Shown here: in pieces, positions 21,911-38,440 of the stretch
Position numbering within the stretch: position 1 is the stretch's first letter
Layout of the letters: every line of letters begins with the position of its first letter
Assembly (NCBI GenBank): GCA_019925795.1
Contig: CM034305.1
Coordinates: 64,778,573 to 64,842,572, forward strand
Length of the DNA stretch: 64,000 nucleotides
Reading direction: 5' to 3'
Origin: Dendrobium chrysotoxum
Lineage: Eukaryota; Streptophyta; Magnoliopsida; Asparagales; Orchidaceae
Position numbers and translations under genes: made by a program
The notes under the pieces: generated by a model
Told to the model about the DNA's origin: nothing
Databases searched by the model: none
Seen by the model: the letters and a program-made list of their open reading frames with translations, nothing else

Positions 21911-23492
21911 ATGGGTGACCCTGCATCCTCTAAAAATCCTTCAAAAGATCATCCAGCCCAACGATCTTAAGTCTCAAAGAGAATCTAAAAGGCACCGAAG
22001 GCTGACGATGTGATTTCCACCATCACTGAGGACTCTTTCATCTCGTTTAGGAAAAAATTTTATTTTTCTAATGATTTGGTGATGAAGGTGCCGGCCAGAT
22101 CTGATCGTGCCTGCTTCCCTCCCCCGGGATATGTGACGGTGTATGAATTTAGTTTACGAGCGGGACTGCGATTTCTTCCTTCTTCTGAACTGATCGATAT
22201 TCTGACGATTTGTGGTGTATGCTTATCTCAATTTTCCTACAGAGCCATGTCGATCGTGATGGGCCTAATCGTGCTTTTTAGAGACCGTGGAGTGGTACTT
22301 TCCTCAGAGTGCCTTTCTCGGATGGGGCGTCTCTTTAGCGACACACAGGGATGCATTTCTTTCAGGTCCAAGTGGTTGGACATCCGCACTCGAGACCCCT
22401 CGAAAGGTTGGATCAGTAATTTTTTTTATGTGCAGAATGATTGGGCTCTTCAGGAGAATTGGGGAAAGTTGAAAGAGTTACCCGTCCCCCTTCATATTGG
22501 AGCAGAAGATTTGTTGAGGATACTCAAGCTCCCTGATTTAGACGCTCTACACTACGAGGTGCGTTACTTGAGTAGATACATAGATGAAGAGTACTTGTTC
22601 AAGGTTGGATTATCTACTCAAGCAGGGAGGTCACATGCTCAAATGTTGAAGAAGTCTGCTAGAGTTCTAGAAGTGGTTCCCCAAAAGAACCACTCAAAGC
22701 GACCAGGGAGTGAGGAAGTTTTGACAGTTGTTAGTAAAGGTCCTCGAGTTTCTCCATCCAAGTCATACATTCCAGAAGATGTGTTGAACCATCAGTGCAT
22801 TGGCCGCCGGGGGGCTGAGGAGTTGGTGAGTTCTCTTTTACTTCTTCCTCTTTTTTATATTTCTTAAGGAATATATTTCTGATATACTCTTGTCTCAGTA
22901 TTCTGATTTCAAGCTCGAGATGACCAAGACTCTGAATGATTGGAACAAAGAGTTTGTGAAGGTTAAATACCTTCAGGGAGAGTACAAGAAGAAATATGAT
23001 AGCAAAGTGAAGGAGATGAAGGTGGTGGAGGATCAGCTTAAGGGGTGTAGAGTAGAGTTAGCCAACAAGATCACTTCAGCCTCTTCTCAGAATGAACGGA
23101 TAGATCATTTGCATATAGAGTTGGTGGAGGCACAGGCGACGATCAAGCAGCAGGAAAAGACTCAGCAAGTCCTTGAGACTGAGAATGAGAGGCTTCAGAG
23201 TGTACTGTCCGAGAAGGAGGCCCAGCAGTTACCGTTTGCAGTTATTGAAGAGTTCAAGAAATCTCATACTTTCAAGATCATCATTGAAGACCACATTCAG
23301 GCAGCTCGCAGTCATATTTATGATGTGGAGGCAGAGTGCGTAGATGATGGCTTCATCAGGGGATTTATGAAGGGTGTACGTACAGTACATCGCATGACTG
23401 GAGCGGAGATCGAGGGGTTGACTCCTAGCCAGGCTTCTGGTGATGCTTCTTCAGACTCTGGTGGTGAAGAGTTGGAGAGTGAGTTGCAGTGA
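21911..23492 (+). pseudogene. Opposite-strand gene of Element 1 (putative gypsy-type transposon domain plus coiled coil)
   Basis: Two exons on the plus strand, opposite to gag-pol. Exon 1 is 21911-22825 from ATG (MGDPASSKNPSKDHP); exon 2 is 22899-23492. The 73-bp intron has a clean donor (TTG|GTGAGT) and acceptor (TGTCTCAG|TAT), is phase 0, and its removal joins the frames. Around residues 70-88 the protein reads PPPGYVTVYEFSLRAGLRF, the hallmark of the plant 'putative gypsy type transposon' domain (PF04195, called from memory). Exon 2 is a long charged coiled coil with an acidic Ser-rich tail. Two TAA codons at 21968 and 21986 interrupt the first 30 codons, so this copy is broken unless a later start is used. 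Extra genes, some antisense, between pol and the 3' LTR are known in Tat elements; their role is unknown. Confidence 0.75.
22826..22898 (+). other. Predicted intron in the opposite-strand gene
   Basis: 73 bp, GT...AG, pyrimidine-rich (TTTTACTTCTTCCTCTTTTT), with stops in frame. Splicing on the plus strand would be invisible to the minus-strand genomic RNA, so the intron can persist through retrotransposition. Confidence 0.7.
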
Positions 23493-24084
23493 GCTTTTGC
23501 CTTGGAGGAGGACGAGGATGATTTTGAGATTCTGTAGGATGTCTTTAATGTTGTTTTGTATCTCTTTGCTTTTTTTCTAGTGATTGTATGTATGCTCGAT
23601 GTTGATATTTCTATTTGGTGTACTCGATGTTCAGTGATATATAAAGAAGTTGTTGATATTCTTTTCTCACATGCAAATGAAATTCACTTAGTTTTACTTC
23701 AGTTTGGATGAGAGTATTTTAGTGAGCTCTTTTTGACTTGAGCAAATATGAGATGTCCTTTTTTAAAGGTTTTGACCTATCCGGGGTTATTAGTGAAAGC
23801 ATTTGCTTGGTGACATTAACCTGTCCGGAAAAGGTTAGATCAAGCCCCTTTGGGATTGATCATCAAATAATTTTGATATCCAAGATATCCTCGTAGGATA
23901 TTTGACATATCCGAGGTTGTTAGTCAAAGCCTTTGCTTGATGACATTAACCTGTGCGGAAGAGGTCGGATCAAATCGCCATGGGATTGATCATTCAGTGA
24001 TTGAGATATAATATAGATTGTGTATTTCTCGAATCACAAAAAAAGAGTTTGGAGAGAAGAGACAATAGCACGACAAAGTGAATA
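23493..24084. other. Element 1 3' untranslated region
   Basis: Non-coding stretch between the end of the opposite-strand gene and the end of pol. It holds the 130-bp tandem repeat and would carry the convergent 3' ends of both transcripts. Confidence 0.6.
23771..24005. repeat. 130-bp tandem repeat, two imperfect copies
   Basis: TTTGACCTATCCGGGGTTAT at 23771 recurs as TTTGACATATCCGAGGTTGT at 23901. Both copies continue with a TGACATTAACCTGT phrase and GGGATTGATCAT. It lies just beyond pol, where Tat elements often carry tandem repeats. Confidence 0.8.
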
Positions 24085-25290
24085 TCACATTACTTTGTAA
24101 TATAAGATAGCAGTTTCCCAGAACAACTTAGAGATATAAGAAAAAAGTTCTTCTATAATCAACACATAAGGGATGTATGAAAAACTTTTAAAGACACATA
24201 ACACGACTACAGGAGAAGATAAAATGCAAGACAAATATAATACATAGACAAATAGTAGTATCAACTCATACTGATAGTATTTACGAAGGTTGCCCACGTT
24301 CCAAGTTCGGGGAAGCATTTTTCCACAAGCATCCTTCAATTTGAAGGTTCCAGGCTTGACCATAGCCGCTACCAAATAAGGACCCTCCCAGAGGGGGGAG
24401 AGCTTATTACGCTGAGGGCCTTTTCCAGCGGCTTCAATGCTTCGTAGTACTAAGTCCCCAATAGTGATAGGGTGAGGTTTCACTCTTCGATTGTAGTGAC
24501 GGGCGATCCTTTGGTGGTATGCAGTTGTTCTGAGTGAGGCTTCAGCTCTTATTTCTGGGAGGAGATCCAAATTTGCTCTAAGCCTCTCCTCGTTGTTATT
24601 GAAGTTAAAAGTCTGAACTCTATGGCTAGGAACTTCGATATTAAATGGTATGACTGCTTCTGTACCAAAGCAAAGGTTATATGGGGTTTCCCCTGTAGGA
24701 GTTCTGGCGGTGGTCCGATAAGCCCAGAGGACATTGGGGAGTTCTTCGGCCCATTGCCCCCCAGCCTTCCCCAGGCGTGTCTTCAGCCCTTTCAGAATTG
24801 TTCGATTTATAACCTCTGTTTACCCATTAGCTTGAGGATGGGCAACAGCTGTGTGAACGAGCTGAATATGAAAATCCTTACAAAAAGATGTAAAGATCTT
24901 CCCGGTGAACTGTGTCCCGTTATTAGTGACGACTTTCGCAGGAATGCCAAAGCGACATATTATGTTCTTCCATAAGAATTGCTTGGCATTTATTTCAGTA
25001 ATCTTCGCTAAAGGTTCTGCCTCCACCCATTTGGTGAAATAATCTACAACCAAAATAATGAATTTTTATTGTCCAGTGGCTATAGGAAAAGGTCCCATCA
25101 TATCAATTCCCCATTGGGCAAAAGGCCAGGGGCTTTGAAGTGATGCAAGCTCCAGAGCGGGTGTATGAGTGAGGTTGGAATGCAGTTGACAGTTTTCGCA
25201 CTTTTGTGTAAACTCAAGTGCGTCATGTTTCATTGTAGGCCAATAAAGTCCATGTCTCATAATCTTGTAAGCTAACGCTCTTCCTCCCAA
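24085..25290 (-). pseudogene. Element 1 integrase, broken
   Basis: From 25290 leftwards: the zinc-binding part ends in KCENCQLH; the core contains the WGIDMMGPFP and VVTNNGTQF blocks, where the usual TDNG has become TNNG, removing the second catalytic aspartate; then HPQANG, followed by a stop. The C-terminal part (24570-24270) has the family phrase KLSPLWEGPYLV and ends LRKYYQ. The pieces lie in different frames, with breaks near 25060, 24820 and 24735. Integrase would insert the DNA copy into the host genome; this one is dead. Confidence 0.85.
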
Positions 25291-25598
25291 ATGTTCTCTA
25301 CATACTCCTGAATGAACTTCTCAAAGTGCGTAATCAGCTTCTGATGGTGGGAGACACTTGAGGTACGGCCCAGTGAAGGAGCGCTTATACAACTCGTTGC
25401 CAATAATGGTAAAATTTGCGTCTTGTCTCTGGAGTCGTATTACAGTCATGGGTTCTTCAGGTACACCCCATCTTTAAGAAAAGATAAGATGGGTTCGATC
25501 CAAGACATCTCTCTTGGCTCATAAATTGATTGTATGACCCACGGACCTTGAATGCTTGGAAAGTGGATCTCCTCGATACACCTTCTCTTATAAATGTC

Positions 25599-25973
25599 TC
25601 ATGTTGTTGATGTAACAAGTTTTGAAAGAGCGTCTGCTCTCGCATTTTGTTCTCGGAGGATATGTATGATTTGATGCTCTCCTATACGGGCCAAGAGTAG
25701 CTTCACAATGCTACAATATTGAGTCAGTTGTGGGTAATAAATATCAAACTCCCCCTCCACTTGAGAGGTGACTAGTTGTGAATCAGTGTGGACTATTAAG
25801 TTCTGAACCTCACAGTCAATTGCTAGTCTTAATCCGGCAATAAGGGCCTCGTATTCTGCTATGTTGTTGGTTGCTGGGAACTTGAGTCGAAGCCCGTACT
25901 CAAGGGTAACTTTCTGTGGAGAGATTAATAAAATTTCAGCCCAGAAACTTCCTGAAGCTCCATCGATGTACAA
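25599..25973 (-). pseudogene. Element 1 second (archaeal-type) RNase H
   Basis: The frame begins YIDGAS, continues NNIAEYEALIAGL, TDSQLV and ends NARADALSKL, the four acidic motifs of the extra RNase H that Tat-lineage elements carry between the RT-linked RNase H and integrase. The 124-codon stretch is open. The frame continues from RT but shifts before integrase. Confidence 0.85.
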
Positions 25974-25976
25974 CGT

Positions 25977-27330
25977 CTAGCATGGAGAAGAAGGTGAAGC
26001 ACTCGATTGTATATCAGATGCCGAGATGGTGCATTCAACTATAAAATCTGCTAGTGATTGAGATTTAATATCAGGCCTAGGCAGGTAGTGGATATTAAAT
26101 TCTCCTAGTTCTACAGACCACTTAACGAGCCTGCCCGATGCTTCTGGCTTTTGCAGAATGCTTTTTAGTGGCAGATTTGTGTAAACCCCAATTGAATGGG
26201 CTTGAAAGTAAGGGCGTAGTTTTCTGGCGGAATAAATTAATGCCAACGTTGTCTTATCTGCTAAAGGCTAACGTCCCTCTATTTCAGATAAAATCTTGAT
26301 GACATAGTAGATAGGACATTGTACAATATTTTCTTCTCGGACCAGGACTGAACTAATGACTTTGACAAATACAACCATATACAAATACAATCTCTCTCAT
26401 GGTATTGGTTTAGAAAGTAGTGGCGGGGATGCCAAATACTTTCGTAATTGTTCGAAGGCTTCTTGACATTCATCTGTCCATTGGAACCCGGAGCTACGAG
26501 CACCTCTAAGTATCTTGAAGAAGGGCAGATATTTGTCTCCTGAACGTGCCAGGAAACGAGATAGTGCCGCAATTCTCCCATTCAGCCTTTGGACCTCCTT
26601 GATGTTCTTTAGCAGCACCATGTCTCTTAGTGCCTTGATCTTATTTGGATTAGCTTCGATTCCTCTATGGGTCACCATAAACCTCAAAAACTTTCTAGAA
26701 GCGACTCCAAAAGCATATTTAGCAGGGTTGAGTCGCATATTATAATGTTTTAATAAGTGGAAATATTGTTGCAGGTCAGAGATATGTTGAGATTTCTCAA
26801 GACTTTTTACCAACATATCGTCTACGTAGACCTCCATAGTACGTCCAATAAGGCTTTTGAAAACCTTATTCATGAGGCGCTGATAGGTTGCTCCAGCATT
26901 TTTGAGCCTCAAGGGCATCACCCAGTAGCAGTACAATCTTTTGTCTGTTTGAAAAGCTGTTGCTTCTTCATCAGCAGGATTCATTTTTATTTGATTGTAG
27001 CTGGAGTAGGCATCCATAAAGCTCAACATCTGATGACCAGAGGTGGTATCAACTAATTGGTCAATGCGAGGGAGCGAAAAACTATCTTTTGGGCAAGCTT
27101 TGTTGAGATCAGTGTAATCTATACACATTCTCCATGCTCCACTCCCCTTCCGTACCATGACAATATTTGCTAACTAAGTAGGATAGTGCACCTCTCGTAT
27201 GAATCCAGCTTCTAAAAGTTTATCTACTTCTTGTTCAATTGCTTGCTGGCGATCTGGTGCAAAGTTTCGTTTCTTCTGGATAATCGGTTTACACGTTGGA
27301 TTGACTTTGAGGGAATGAATGATCACTTCG
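25977..27330 (-). pseudogene. Element 1 reverse transcriptase and RNase H
   Basis: The RT part, from 27330 leftwards, shows LLEAGFIREV, a stop where the family has a sense codon (near 27175), then MCIDYTDLNKACPKDSF, FMDAYSSYNQI, LKNAGATYQRLM and the active-site YVDDMLVKS. The connection domain and classical RNase H follow (26246-25977 reads ALIYSARKLRPYF). Together they would copy the RNA genome into DNA in virus-like particles. Several internal stops lie between 26250 and 26400 and upstream of 27158. Confidence 0.9.
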
Positions 27331-27863
27331 GGGTCAATTCCAGGCATATCTGCTGGACTCCATGCAAAAATATCCTAATTTTCTCGTAGAAAATCTGTAA
27401 AGTTTTTCTTCTCATCATCTAAGAGAAGCGATCCAATTCGCACTATCATTGAAGGATGCTCTTCAGATATAGATACAGTAGTAAGGTCTTCCACAGGGGA
27501 AGCTCTCTGAGGAATATCTTCACTCCGCAGATCAAAGTCCTCGATGCTTAGGGTAACTATTGGACGAGGCTTGATCTACCTAAGATAGCAGGTTTGTGCT
27601 ATTTGTTGATCTCCGTATACTACACCGACTCCTAATGGGGTATGGAACTTCAGCTTGAGGTGAGGGATGGAGGTGATGATCCCAAAAATTGACTGGAGTG
27701 GCCTCCCGAAGATAGCGTTATAAGCTGATTCTGACTTCACCACGATGAATTGAATGGAGTGTGTAGTCTGTCGAGGAAATTCTCCAAGTACTACCGGGAG
27801 ATTGATTATACCTTCTGCTCGTACAGGTCGATTATCAAATCCATATAAAGGACCTGCATAAGG
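27331..27863 (-). other. Element 1 protease-RT spacer
   Basis: Decayed minus-strand pol sequence between the protease and RT domains. It aligns in style with the linker of Tat polyproteins but has several stops; no separate gene is seen. Confidence 0.5.
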
Positions 27864-28172
27864 TTAAAGTTTTTCTCTTGAGAGACTCATGTTGAGAAAA
27901 GTAGAGTAGAACAAGACATCTACGGAGCTTCCGTTGTCCACAAGAATTCTTTTGATATTGTAACACGGGTCACCTATGCCTGCGTTAATGACAAGCGGAT
28001 CTTGATGGGGGGTTTTTACTCCTTCCAGCTCAGAATCATCAAATGTGATGGAATGATCGATACGAGCCTTTTTTGGAGTTGGGTTTTCTTCCACAGTTAG
28101 AAAGACTTGGTCGGATAATAAGGGGCCTCCGACGATTGTTTCAATTTCGCCAACTGTTATCTGGTTATTCAC
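27864..28172 (-). pseudogene. Element 1 aspartic protease
   Basis: The frame carries ILVDNGSSVDVLF, the protease active-site motif in the form usual for Tat elements (DNGSS), preceded by VGEIETIVGGP and a lysine-rich linker. The 102-codon frame is open but has no second protease half before a stop. The enzyme would cut the gag-pol precursor. Confidence 0.75.
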
Positions 28173-29705
28173 TGGTTGTCTTTGTGGTTGATTCTGCCCC
28201 CCAGTGGGATGAGCTTCTTCTCGGGTAGGTGGATTCCCAATAAACTGTCGAAGATAGCCCTGACGGATGAGTCTTTCAATCTCTTCCCTAACTTGCCTAC
28301 AGGATTCAGTAGTATGGCCACGACTATGATGAAAGTGGCAGTACTGATCTTAGTTTCCTGTATTAGGCTTCAAAGGATGCGGCCACTTCACTTTGTCCTG
28401 ATCTTGAATCGCCATTAACACATTTGCTCCAGATGTGTTGAGCGGAGTGTACTCCTTCTCCTATCGAGGTTCTCGTCATGGTAATGGGGGTCTAGGAGGT
28501 AGATGACTCTTCCCTTACTTTTTCCATTGTGATGATGGATTATCCATCTCGGGTGCTCCCTTGCGCTTCCCATTGGGTTGCTCGAACTATTTTCTATGAG
28601 CGTTTATTGCCTCATATGCAGATATCTGCGCTTTCACACGATGGATCAGATCGGCATATGAATGAACAGTATCACGCATGAGTGCCGAATAGAAGGGGCT
28701 AGGACGAAGGCCTCCAAGAAAGACCCCTCTGAGCAATTCTGGGTCCACTCCTGGAATTTATCGAGCCTCGATAGAAAACCGTTGAAAGTACTCTTTCAAC
28801 GATTCTCCCTCATTTTGACGGATCCCAAAAAGGTGAAAAGAATCCTTAGCATTTCTTCGGTTGGCTACAAATTGTTCGACAAATACTTTGGCCAATTTGA
28901 TAAATGTGGGGACCGTTCCGGCTGGAAGTGAATAGAACCATGTTCGAGCTTGTCCTTTAAGAGTGGCAGAGAAAACCTGACAAAGGAGTGCGTATGAGGC
29001 TCGTTGAATATGCATGATGGTCCTGTAATGATCGATGTGCTCGTACGGGTCGGATGTCCCATCGTAGGATTCAATGCTTGGCAGCTTAAAGCCAGCCGGA
29101 ATAGGGTGTTGAAGAATCGCTTCCGTCAGGGGTGACGACTCCTGGAAGTCCCACTGACGAAGAGGTTACCTTACGCCTCCTATAGGGAACTCCTCTCGGA
29201 CCAATCATCGTAGTTCTTGGCGTAGGGCTTTGCGAGGGAGCTCAGCAATGTGAGGTTGGGCTAACTCCTCAGGGAGGTCTTGAGGAAGGCGAGATTGCCG
29301 ACCTATGTGCGGAGGATGGGTAGAACTTGCTATATCAGCCAGTTCGTTATCTTGATGTGACTGCGAACGCCTCCTGGGTGGAGGAAGAGGAATCTCAGCT
29401 TGAAGATGTTCGATTTGAACAGCTTCAACACATGGTGGATCTCGAGGGAGAAGAACCTCCTCTTGAGGTGCTAGGGTCGGTTGTCGAGTCTCTCGCAGGA
29501 GTTGTAGGATCTCATTTTGAGATTCTTCCATTTTTCAAATTCTCTCTTCTAGGGAGGGTCCTGAGGTCCCTTCTCCAGGTGTGTTTTGCCCCCCGGGGTA
29601 GAAAGAGGTATATATCGGGCGTCTATGATTTATAGACTAATTTTTGGACTGGTGGGAGTTGGAGCGAGAAGCTCCAATGATACGACTGCTGCGCCTGTTG
29701 ACCAT
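28173..29705 (-). pseudogene. Element 1 gag
   Basis: The likely start is the ATG at 29705 (MVNRRSSRIIGASRS), as in Element 2. A stop follows after about 20 codons. Further on: the coiled-coil frame MEESQNEILQLLRETRQP (29531), the capsid core GQARTWFYSLPAGTV and SLKEYFQRFSIEAR (29015-28758), and a zinc knuckle CHFHHSRGHTTESC near 28300-28345. Two TAA stops late in gag (after KK near 28520, and before DQYC near 28350) occupy the same positions as in Element 2. Gag would build the particle that packages the RNA. Confidence 0.85.
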
Positions 29706-29735
29706 CGTAGCAATACTTGAAGTTGTAGGATGAGG

Positions 29736-29753
29736 TTCCCACAGACGGCGCCA
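29736..29753 (-). other. Element 1 primer-binding site
   Basis: On the minus strand TGGCGCCGTCTGTGGGAA begins three bases after the 5' LTR. The leading TGG pairs with the CCA end of a tRNA. TGGCGCC-type sites are typical of Tat/Athila elements; the exact tRNA cannot be settled here. Confidence 0.85.
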
Positions 29754-29756
29754 AAC

Positions 29757-30744
29757 TGTTACGGACTCAAATACACGTGGCGATAGAGTTTAAATTTCTA
29801 TCTCAGTATTGTACGTATATCCAGTATACAAACAGAATTGAAATAGTAACACCAGGATTTTTACATGGAAAACCCTAGAAAGGGAAAAAACTACGGGGCC
29901 ACGCCCAGTTGAAAGAGTTTCACTAGTGTTGTTTGAAATACATGAGACTGATTCATCTTTGAAATTCAGGAAGATCAGATTACAATGAGTATTGAAAGTT
30001 GATTACAAGGCCCACCAGAGTTCTGACGTCACTCGGGTGTCCGGCAGAATTCCGGCATCACTTGAAAGTTGGGCAGAATTACGATGTTATTCTAGCGTCG
30101 GGCCGAGCTCCGACATGCTTCGGGCGCCCGGCGGTGTTCCGGCGATGTTCCGGCGAGGTCCCGGTGGTGTTCCGGCGGTGGTCGAGGAGGAGTTATTCCC
30201 TCCTAGACTTCTCTTCTCTTCTTCGTCTCCTCTTCTCTTCTTGGCTTAGGTCCTTTCTTAAGAGAAATGAGGGGCTATTTATAGTTTTTTTGGAGTGGCA
30301 TAGCCCGTAAATAGATGAGGGATCAGGGGCAAATAAGGAGTGATCCGGATGAACGGCTGATATTGAATCCCTTGATCATGAATCGTTTCATGAGCATTTT
30401 ATGGTCTTAACGGTATCAGAATTCTACGATCTTGGGCTCGTTGGATTCGTCTCGTCGAGCCGCTCGATTCGATTATAAGCTCATCAAAATCGGAGACCGT
30501 TTGGTAACTCAAATTGCTGTTTGAAGTTTTCAACAGCACTTCGGGTACTTGATTTGGACTCATTTGGGCTCAGATTGAGTCGAATTTGGTGTCGTTGGGT
30601 TCGTATTTCCGAGACGCTCAGTTCGACTATAAGCTTGCTGAAATCGGAGTTTAAATGGTCTCCGAATTAATTTTTGAAGTTTCTAACTTGTGTTTTTGCT
30701 TCGAGATTTGTGCCCAATCAAGATAATTTTTCGATGACATATCA
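29757..30744 (-). repeat. Element 1 5' LTR
   Basis: 988 bp, from TGTTACGGACTC to GACATATCA in plus-strand reading. It is 21 bp shorter than the other LTR, mainly in the GC-rich block near 30130-30180. Confidence 0.9.
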
Positions 30745-30749
30745 AGAAT
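30745..30749. repeat. Target-site duplication of Element 1, right
   Basis: AGAAT, identical to 20098-20102. Confidence 0.9.
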
Positions 30750-35734
<4,985 letters not shown>

Positions 35735-35739
35735 TTGGG
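35735..35739. repeat. Target-site duplication of Element 3, left
   Basis: TTGGG directly before the TGTTGAAATTC start of the 5' LTR; repeated at 56468-56472. Confidence 0.9.
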
Positions 35740-36441
35740 TGTTGAAATTCAATAAAATTGCAATTTAATAAAATGGTGGAATTAACGTCGAGAAAAAAAA
35801 AAGCAAAGGCATGGTTCTAATATTCTTTGGAACAGATGAATTAAAGGTCAAAAGACAATCCAACAAGCAAATGATTCCTTCCAATGTTCAGTTAAGGATA
35901 ATTCAGAAAATAAGTTTTAATGCCTTTCAATTTAGTAATTGATCACAAACTTCAAAGAGATTTCAATGCCAAAAGTGTTTGGAGAAAAATCCTACTAGAT
36001 TGTGGTCCTAAGATTGCAAAGCAAATAATGCTCTTAAGCAATTTGAAATCAAGATCCAGCTATGTTAGTAGATATCTTCAATGCCATCCACAAAATTCAA
36101 CCTAACATCTCTATTTGGCAATGGAGTTTGAGGGAAAAAAAAATGAGGAGCGAAGAAAGAATCAAACTCATAGATATAAACCAAAAGGATGTAGGGTCCA
36201 AAAGCAAACAATTGTGATTTGATTGCATTTCTATTGAAATTCAGTAGATAGCAACTCCAAAAACATTTAAAATTTTCAATTATGATTGAGGCTTAATATC
36301 AAAGAAAATGTAGGATTGAGAAAGAAAGAAGATGATTAATCATCCTTTTTTGAAATAAAATTTTATTTCTAAATGACGATGAATTATAAATAAAATATCA
36401 TTGTGGACGGAGCGACCGTTCTTTCCTCAACAGCTAATAGA

Positions 36442-36447
<6 letters not shown>

Positions 36448-36527
<80 letters not shown>
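36448..36527. repeat. (AT)n microsatellite in 5' LTR only
   Basis: 80 bases of TA. At the matching place in the 3' LTR (51238) only ACTATATAATATTATG is present, so this run expanded after insertion or was lost from the other LTR. Confidence 0.95.
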
Positions 36528-36530
<3 letters not shown>

Positions 36531-37161
36531 CTCATAAAAAAAATTTTATTATGAGGATTTTAATTCTATTAGTTCTTCCTGTGTTATATATATAACACAG
36601 AATCTTAGAAAGCATATGTGTGAGGATGGCTTTTCCTACATTTAAATATCTGTCATGTTCAGAGATTAAAATATTAGCATGATTTCTCAAGGACATATCT
36701 AAATCTATTGACAGATAATTTGACCACTCAAATTCACAACTAAATAATTTGTGATATCATCCAAATTTAAATACATTGTGCTGCAGACGTTTCCAATAAA
36801 AAGGCAGTTATGATTAAGGGACATGGTGGAATGTTGATATCAAGCGTAGATCTTATTTAATTTTTTTTTTTAAAATTTTTTTTGCATAAAGCCTTCATAA
36901 GCTTTGAATAGAAAAATATATCTAAATATCATCCAATTAGAAGTGTAACCCCAAAGCCAGAAATGCTGGAACACTTTCTTTGTCATAATATGATGACGTT
37001 ATATGATGGCATTGCTAAAGTTAATTAATAAAAAAATGGAGAGGAATGGAATGGCTGGTTATATCAGTGAAATGTGGGATTTAGTTGACGTGGTTTTCAA
37101 TTTGCAAAGCAACGAATCTGAACAGAATAATTAGGAGACACGTTGGTTTTGTCTCCTAATG

Positions 37162-37189
37162 TATATATATATATATACACACACACACA
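37162..37189. repeat. (TA)n(CA)n compound microsatellite
   Basis: About 16 bases of TA followed by 13 of CA. The counterpart in the 3' LTR (51856-51913) is longer. Confidence 0.9.
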
Positions 37190-38440
37190 GAAAGAAGAAA
37201 AATAAATTGGAAGGAATAACTGCTGCAGCACGTTGCCCACGACGTCCTCCATTCGTTCAAATTAACTGCAGGCATTTGATATAAGATGATGGAGAAACGA
37301 GAAATGATTTTTTTTTTTACACAGACATATACTCTCTGGTGGATCAGAATCTCGGCTTTTGCTCTCTGGCGAAGAGATTGCTCCGTCGAGCCATCCATTT
37401 CCCTTCCTCCCTCGGGCCCTCCATCCGCCGGCTTCCTTCCTCTACGCGAACGAAGCCAAAGCTCTAAGCCGACCCTCGTCTCTCTTTGCAAGCCGAGCGA
37501 ACCAAGCAGGACCTGACTCTGTGCAAAACAAAAATAAAATGAAGAAGGCCCAAGTTCTGCCTCTTCGCGTGAAGCAGCCCAAGTGGATTTCTCCTCTTAC
37601 GTACTCAATTCCTCTGTATGCGTTGAAGATCGATCTCTGTTCTCTTGAAACAACAAAGATACAGTGTTATATAACAATTATATAATACTATATAATAATT
37701 ATATACTGTTACAATTATATATAATTATTATGATTATGTAAAATTGTATAATATTATATAATGTTATAATTATTTACAAGCAAAGCAGAAAGCTAATGCG
37801 CATCGTCATTAAATTACAAGAATTGAAGGAAGTCCCGGGGTTGATACGGTCCCCCGAAGCCCTCGGTCGTCGAGCTAATCCGACCGAGGGATTGAAGACT
37901 TAAAGACCCAATCTCCTCGCCGTTGATTTGATCCGGTCGAGTCGAGCCAAAAGGGCAAATGCTCTCCTTACCTCCCGGCGCCGAGGAGGGGACGCTGGGA
38001 GGCTGCCGAAATTTCCTCGAAATTTTTTTACTTAGGTGAATTTTGAAAAAAAAAATTGATCTAATTTAAAATTAATTGAACTAATTTGCTTGTTAAATTG
38101 AATTAAGTAAATAATGAATTGATTTGGTTAATTTTATAATCACCTAAATTCAACCCTTGTCCTGCAATTTTTTTCCATCCGCCTACATACACCTGAACGG
38201 GCTAAGTCAAGTAGCCGACTTCTCTGCATCTGCCAAACAGAGAATGCCTTCCTATCTATTACTGAACAAAATATAGTTTTCCTGCTTCTTGTTTTAAAAC
38301 AGTAAGCAGAGAAGAATATTAAAAGATAATTATATACAAGGTTATTAGAATAGTTATATTATAATAATATCAATATCAACATTGATATGAATATTAATAT
38401 CGATAAAACAAAGTATATAGTAGAGGCTCGCAATCGTCTC

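Larger units (their letters stand above)
20103..30744 (-). mobile_element. Element 1: complete Tat-lineage Ty3/gypsy retrotransposon
   Basis: This 10.6-kb element reads on the minus strand. Order from right to left: 5' LTR, primer site, gag, protease, RT, RNase H, a second archaeal-type RNase H, integrase, a 3' untranslated region with a 130-bp repeat, an opposite-strand gene, polypurine tract and 3' LTR. The second RNase H, the VDNGSS protease motif and the TGGCGCC primer site place it in the Tat lineage. AGAAT duplications on both sides show it is a whole insertion. Most of gag to aRH stays in one frame broken by stops; a shift separates aRH from integrase. By eye the LTRs differ at roughly 8 percent of positions, so it is an old insertion. 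It cannot encode a working polyprotein. Confidence 0.9.

Noticed and set aside
22287..22472. Alternative frame inside the opposite-strand gene
   Set aside because: Overlaps the longer frame that has the recognisable domain and a consistent intron.
22890..23492. Exon 2 taken as an independent gene starting at 22890
   Set aside because: The apparent start at 22890 is TTG within the polypyrimidine tract. A GT-AG intron joining exon 1 in phase explains the frame better.
35920..36105. 61-codon frame repeated identically at 50712-50897
   Set aside because: It matches perfectly only because both copies belong to the two LTRs of Element 3; no known domain or codon bias.
37156..37685. Frames in the Ogre-like LTR (37156-37685) and their twins at 51981-52403
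   Set aside because: Present in both LTRs of one element, with frame changes between copies. The GC-rich block is more likely a promoter or leader segment than a host gene.
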